NCBI GenBank assembly: GCA_963693285.1 | Contig: OY848931.1 | Coordinates: forward strand, 4,630,079-4,694,078 | Direction of reading: 5' to 3' | From: Xestospongia muta | Lineage: Eukaryota > Porifera > Demospongiae > Haplosclerida > Petrosiidae | Length of the DNA: 64,000 nucleotides | Shown here: piece after piece, positions 61,868 through 64,000 of the stretch | How positions within the stretch are numbered: position 1 is the stretch's first letter | Layout of the letters: each line of letters starts with the position of its first letter | The notes under the pieces: generated by a model | What the model was told of the DNA's origin: nothing | What the model saw: only the letters and a program-made list of their open reading frames with translations | Database searches by the model: none | Made by a program: the position numbers and the translations under genes

Positions 61868-64000
61868 TCACTCTCTTTAGTTTGGTAGCTAACACTGGAG
61901 ATATTGCTACTGCAAAACATCACCAATATACTAATGATTCTGATAGTGTTGTCAAGTCAATTACTATTGTTCGGCCAAAACATATCAATGGAAACTTTGG
62001 ATGGGGTTTTACAGTGAGTCGAATGGAATATTGGATAGATGGATAAACATAATGGATGGACAAATAGATGCCAATAGATGGACAGATGAAAAGACAAATT
62101 GATATATTGAGATGAGGAGAATTAGCAGACTTACATATTACTTAGGTTGTTAATGGTAAAGCTGTCAATACACAATATAAGATTCAATTAGATGTTCATT
62201 ATGATGATCCTCAATGTCCTGAGGTAAATATAATAATTTTACATACCAAGTCAACATTGTCTTTAAACAATTGGATATCTTATTCTAAACTTTTACCAGA
62301 ACTGTAATAATCACGGAAAATGTGTCTATGAGGATTCTAAGCCAGTCTGTGTATGTGCCGATGATTGGGGAGGCGTGGCTTGTGCCTACACCAAATACAA
62401 CTTGTCGGCTGATCATCCGGTCTCGGTGACAATCAAACAGCATCAATATAGTAGGTTATCATAGCCTTCATTAAAGTATGGCACACCACCTTTTTTGTAC
62501 AGTCTACTTTGCTATAAGTACAAAGAATCCTCCATTCAATAACATGACTATGGTTGTCCAGGCTTTCACAAAAGGTAACATTACTACTATTAATATACAT
62601 TTGATATCTCTTATATAATAGATGTCAGTGTTGTTGCTCCTGCCATATATGCTGCTAATGGTTTCTATCCAACTTCAGATAATTTTCAAGTATTTTCTAT
62701 TTGATCCTAATAATTTTATTCATATTTATTACATAGCGTCAAGATACTCGCACAGATCTCCAAAAGTCATTGACTATTCTAGATCCTGGTAAGTGTGTCA
62801 TCAGGATCAGTGTTGACCAAATGGTCTAGCCATTTGACTAACACTGACCAGGAAGGAGTATATATATGATATGAAGACTGCTCAATGTTCTTGAACAATT
62901 CAATGGTCTTTACTCTAACCCCCTAGATAGGACATAATATTCTTTAGTATCTGTTTATACAGAGAACTCCCAGAAGACCAGCTAATAGTTGCTGGTGGGA
63001 CTTCTTTCCAAATGTCACAAAAATGAACAATATACATGCCCTACTATTTCATATTCTAATAGTGGTTGGTGATTGGTATTTTGCGGTTTTGGGACGTGAT
63101 TCGGCACCTTTGATTCTAACAGTTCAAGTCAATATGGATGATGTATGTTTCAGTAAATGTTCCTCTCATGGCCTGTGTACGCCACCAATGGATGGGTGAG
63201 AGAAATACTGCTGTTCAATAATAATATTCATTACTACTCACCTGTAGATATGTCAGCTGTAAGTGTGGTGATGGGTTCAAAGGTGAATATTGTCAAGAAT
63301 ATAGTGATTTGATGAGTGAGTATAGCTAATATTACACTTAATAATTAACTGTTCTCTTTAACTTGATAGAGAATGCTACCAAGTATTCTGGATATGTTAG
63401 TGAGGGGTTCTGGAATTATTGGCACTTTAACATAACAGTGTCTCCCACTGATGAAATGTTCTTAGTGCTAACTATTTCTGCTCTTCAAGATGGCTTACAA
63501 CCACCTGGTACGTAGATAGTGTATGTTAATGTATTACAATTATGACAGCCTCAATCAATAGCACTATTTTATAGCAATAGTCTTCTTTATCAAAAGCCTA
63601 TCTAGAACTTATAAGCCTTTATTTTACTTTAATTTAAATAGGCATGAAATAGACTAAACTGTGATAAACAACTGTGACTGTTAGTGTAAGAACTAATTTT
63701 CTAAACTGAAAGTTGATCAAAAGTTGATCAAAGGTTAATATTGAAAATTACTATTACCTTGGGAATATCCTATTATCTTTTCTGATAGATCTTTATACTC
63801 AAATTAATGGAAAACCCACAATTGATAGTAATGTCTGTCATATGCCTAGTCAACAACACCAGACACAGTACAAAGTAGAGAATATGTACACTTGCGTTGT
63901 TAAGGACAAGTCTATGTTGGGAAAAGGGAACAGTTGGTATATAGGTAAGCCTTAACTATTGTTACCTCTAGCTATTAATTCTATTGTTAACTAGGTATTG
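60897..64000 (+). CDS. Cysteine-rich, EGF-domain secreted or membrane protein (partial, continues right)
   Basis: Exon 1 (60897-60950) gives a signal peptide, MKAPAALFLLLVCSLKPS. The next exons encode short cysteine-dense modules (GEPCIDQKDCLSGLCFGKRC; ACGRKCYSTNDCGDCQYCYG; CGKTCKTWTDCDQQQCGACS) reminiscent of small disulphide-knot domains. Next comes a beta-rich domain, then an EGF-like module (CNNHGKCVYEDSKPVCVCAD). A repeat of the beta-rich domain ends in GDWYFAVLGRDSAPLILTVQ, followed by a second EGF module (CFSKCSSHGLCTPP..CKCGDGFKGEYC) and a third beta-rich region ending GNSWYIG at the window edge. About 17 exons are seen. The alternation of 'W-Y-x-x-V' sandwich and EGF modules resembles multi-domain adhesion or pre-peptidase-C-like proteins; I cannot name the family. 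The 5' end is divergent from P450 gene 3. Confidence 0.75.
61811..61878. repeat. (TC)n microsatellite at an EGF-gene acceptor
   Basis: A CT tract of roughly 65 bp forms the polypyrimidine tract directly in front of the acceptor CTCTTTAG of the exon encoding VANTGDIATAKHHQYTN. Confidence 0.93.

Overview
This is a eukaryotic, animal nuclear window. Genes are AT-rich and intron-dense, mostly with short GT-AG introns, and intergenic gaps can be as small as about 140 bp. The left 25 kb carries conserved metazoan single-copy genes (GPS2, STUB1/CHIP, TBK1, twinfilin). The right 39 kb carries a lineage-specific, recently duplicated gene cluster. The gene set, compactness and IgGFc-binding-like and EGF-rich secreted proteins suggest an early-branching animal, most likely a demosponge such as Amphimedon; that assignment is inference.

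Left part, mostly minus strand. At 1-1152 lies the 5' end of an IgGFc-binding-protein-like secreted protein. At 1298-9806 is GPS2, a subunit of the NCoR/SMRT corepressor complex, with long introns holding (GA)n, (CA)n and a fold-back repeat. STUB1 (E3 ligase) is at 10321-12640, and TBK1 (innate-immunity/autophagy kinase) is at 12781-18412, ending only 140 bp before STUB1 starts. TBK1 is divergently transcribed from a plus-strand DUF4139 protein with an inserted ubiquitin-like domain (18966-21194). Twinfilin follows (21436-24584) and contains a very convincing AT-AC (U12-type) intron.

Middle part, 25-53 kb. A tandem family of five-exon genes encodes secreted proteins of about 217 residues. I provisionally relate them to the ependymin/LolA-like fold. 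Six copies look intact (25172, 26300, 29746, 39815, 41186, 44718). The rest are broken in different ways, several by a CGA-to-TGA change or a lost splice donor. These genes have been duplicated as blocks together with CYP4-type P450 pseudogenes. Two of the blocks contain a 5-5.5 kb element inserted in the P450 pseudogene. The element begins with an E2F-like/CCAAT/TATA promoter-like leader and continues as kilobases of degenerate 'GTCTACC'-type minisatellite. Its arrays occur in both orientations, so a transcript could fold into long double-stranded RNA. It ends with a conserved exon-like segment.

Right part. Three apparently complete CYP4 genes (53276-55319 and 55435-57471 on plus, 58748-60822 on minus) carry the CYP4 signature [13 protein letters not shown] and a normal haem loop. 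A cysteine-rich/EGF secreted protein gene starts at 60897 and runs off the window. Intron-exon boundaries were read by eye from splice motifs and reading-frame continuity; no similarity search was run.
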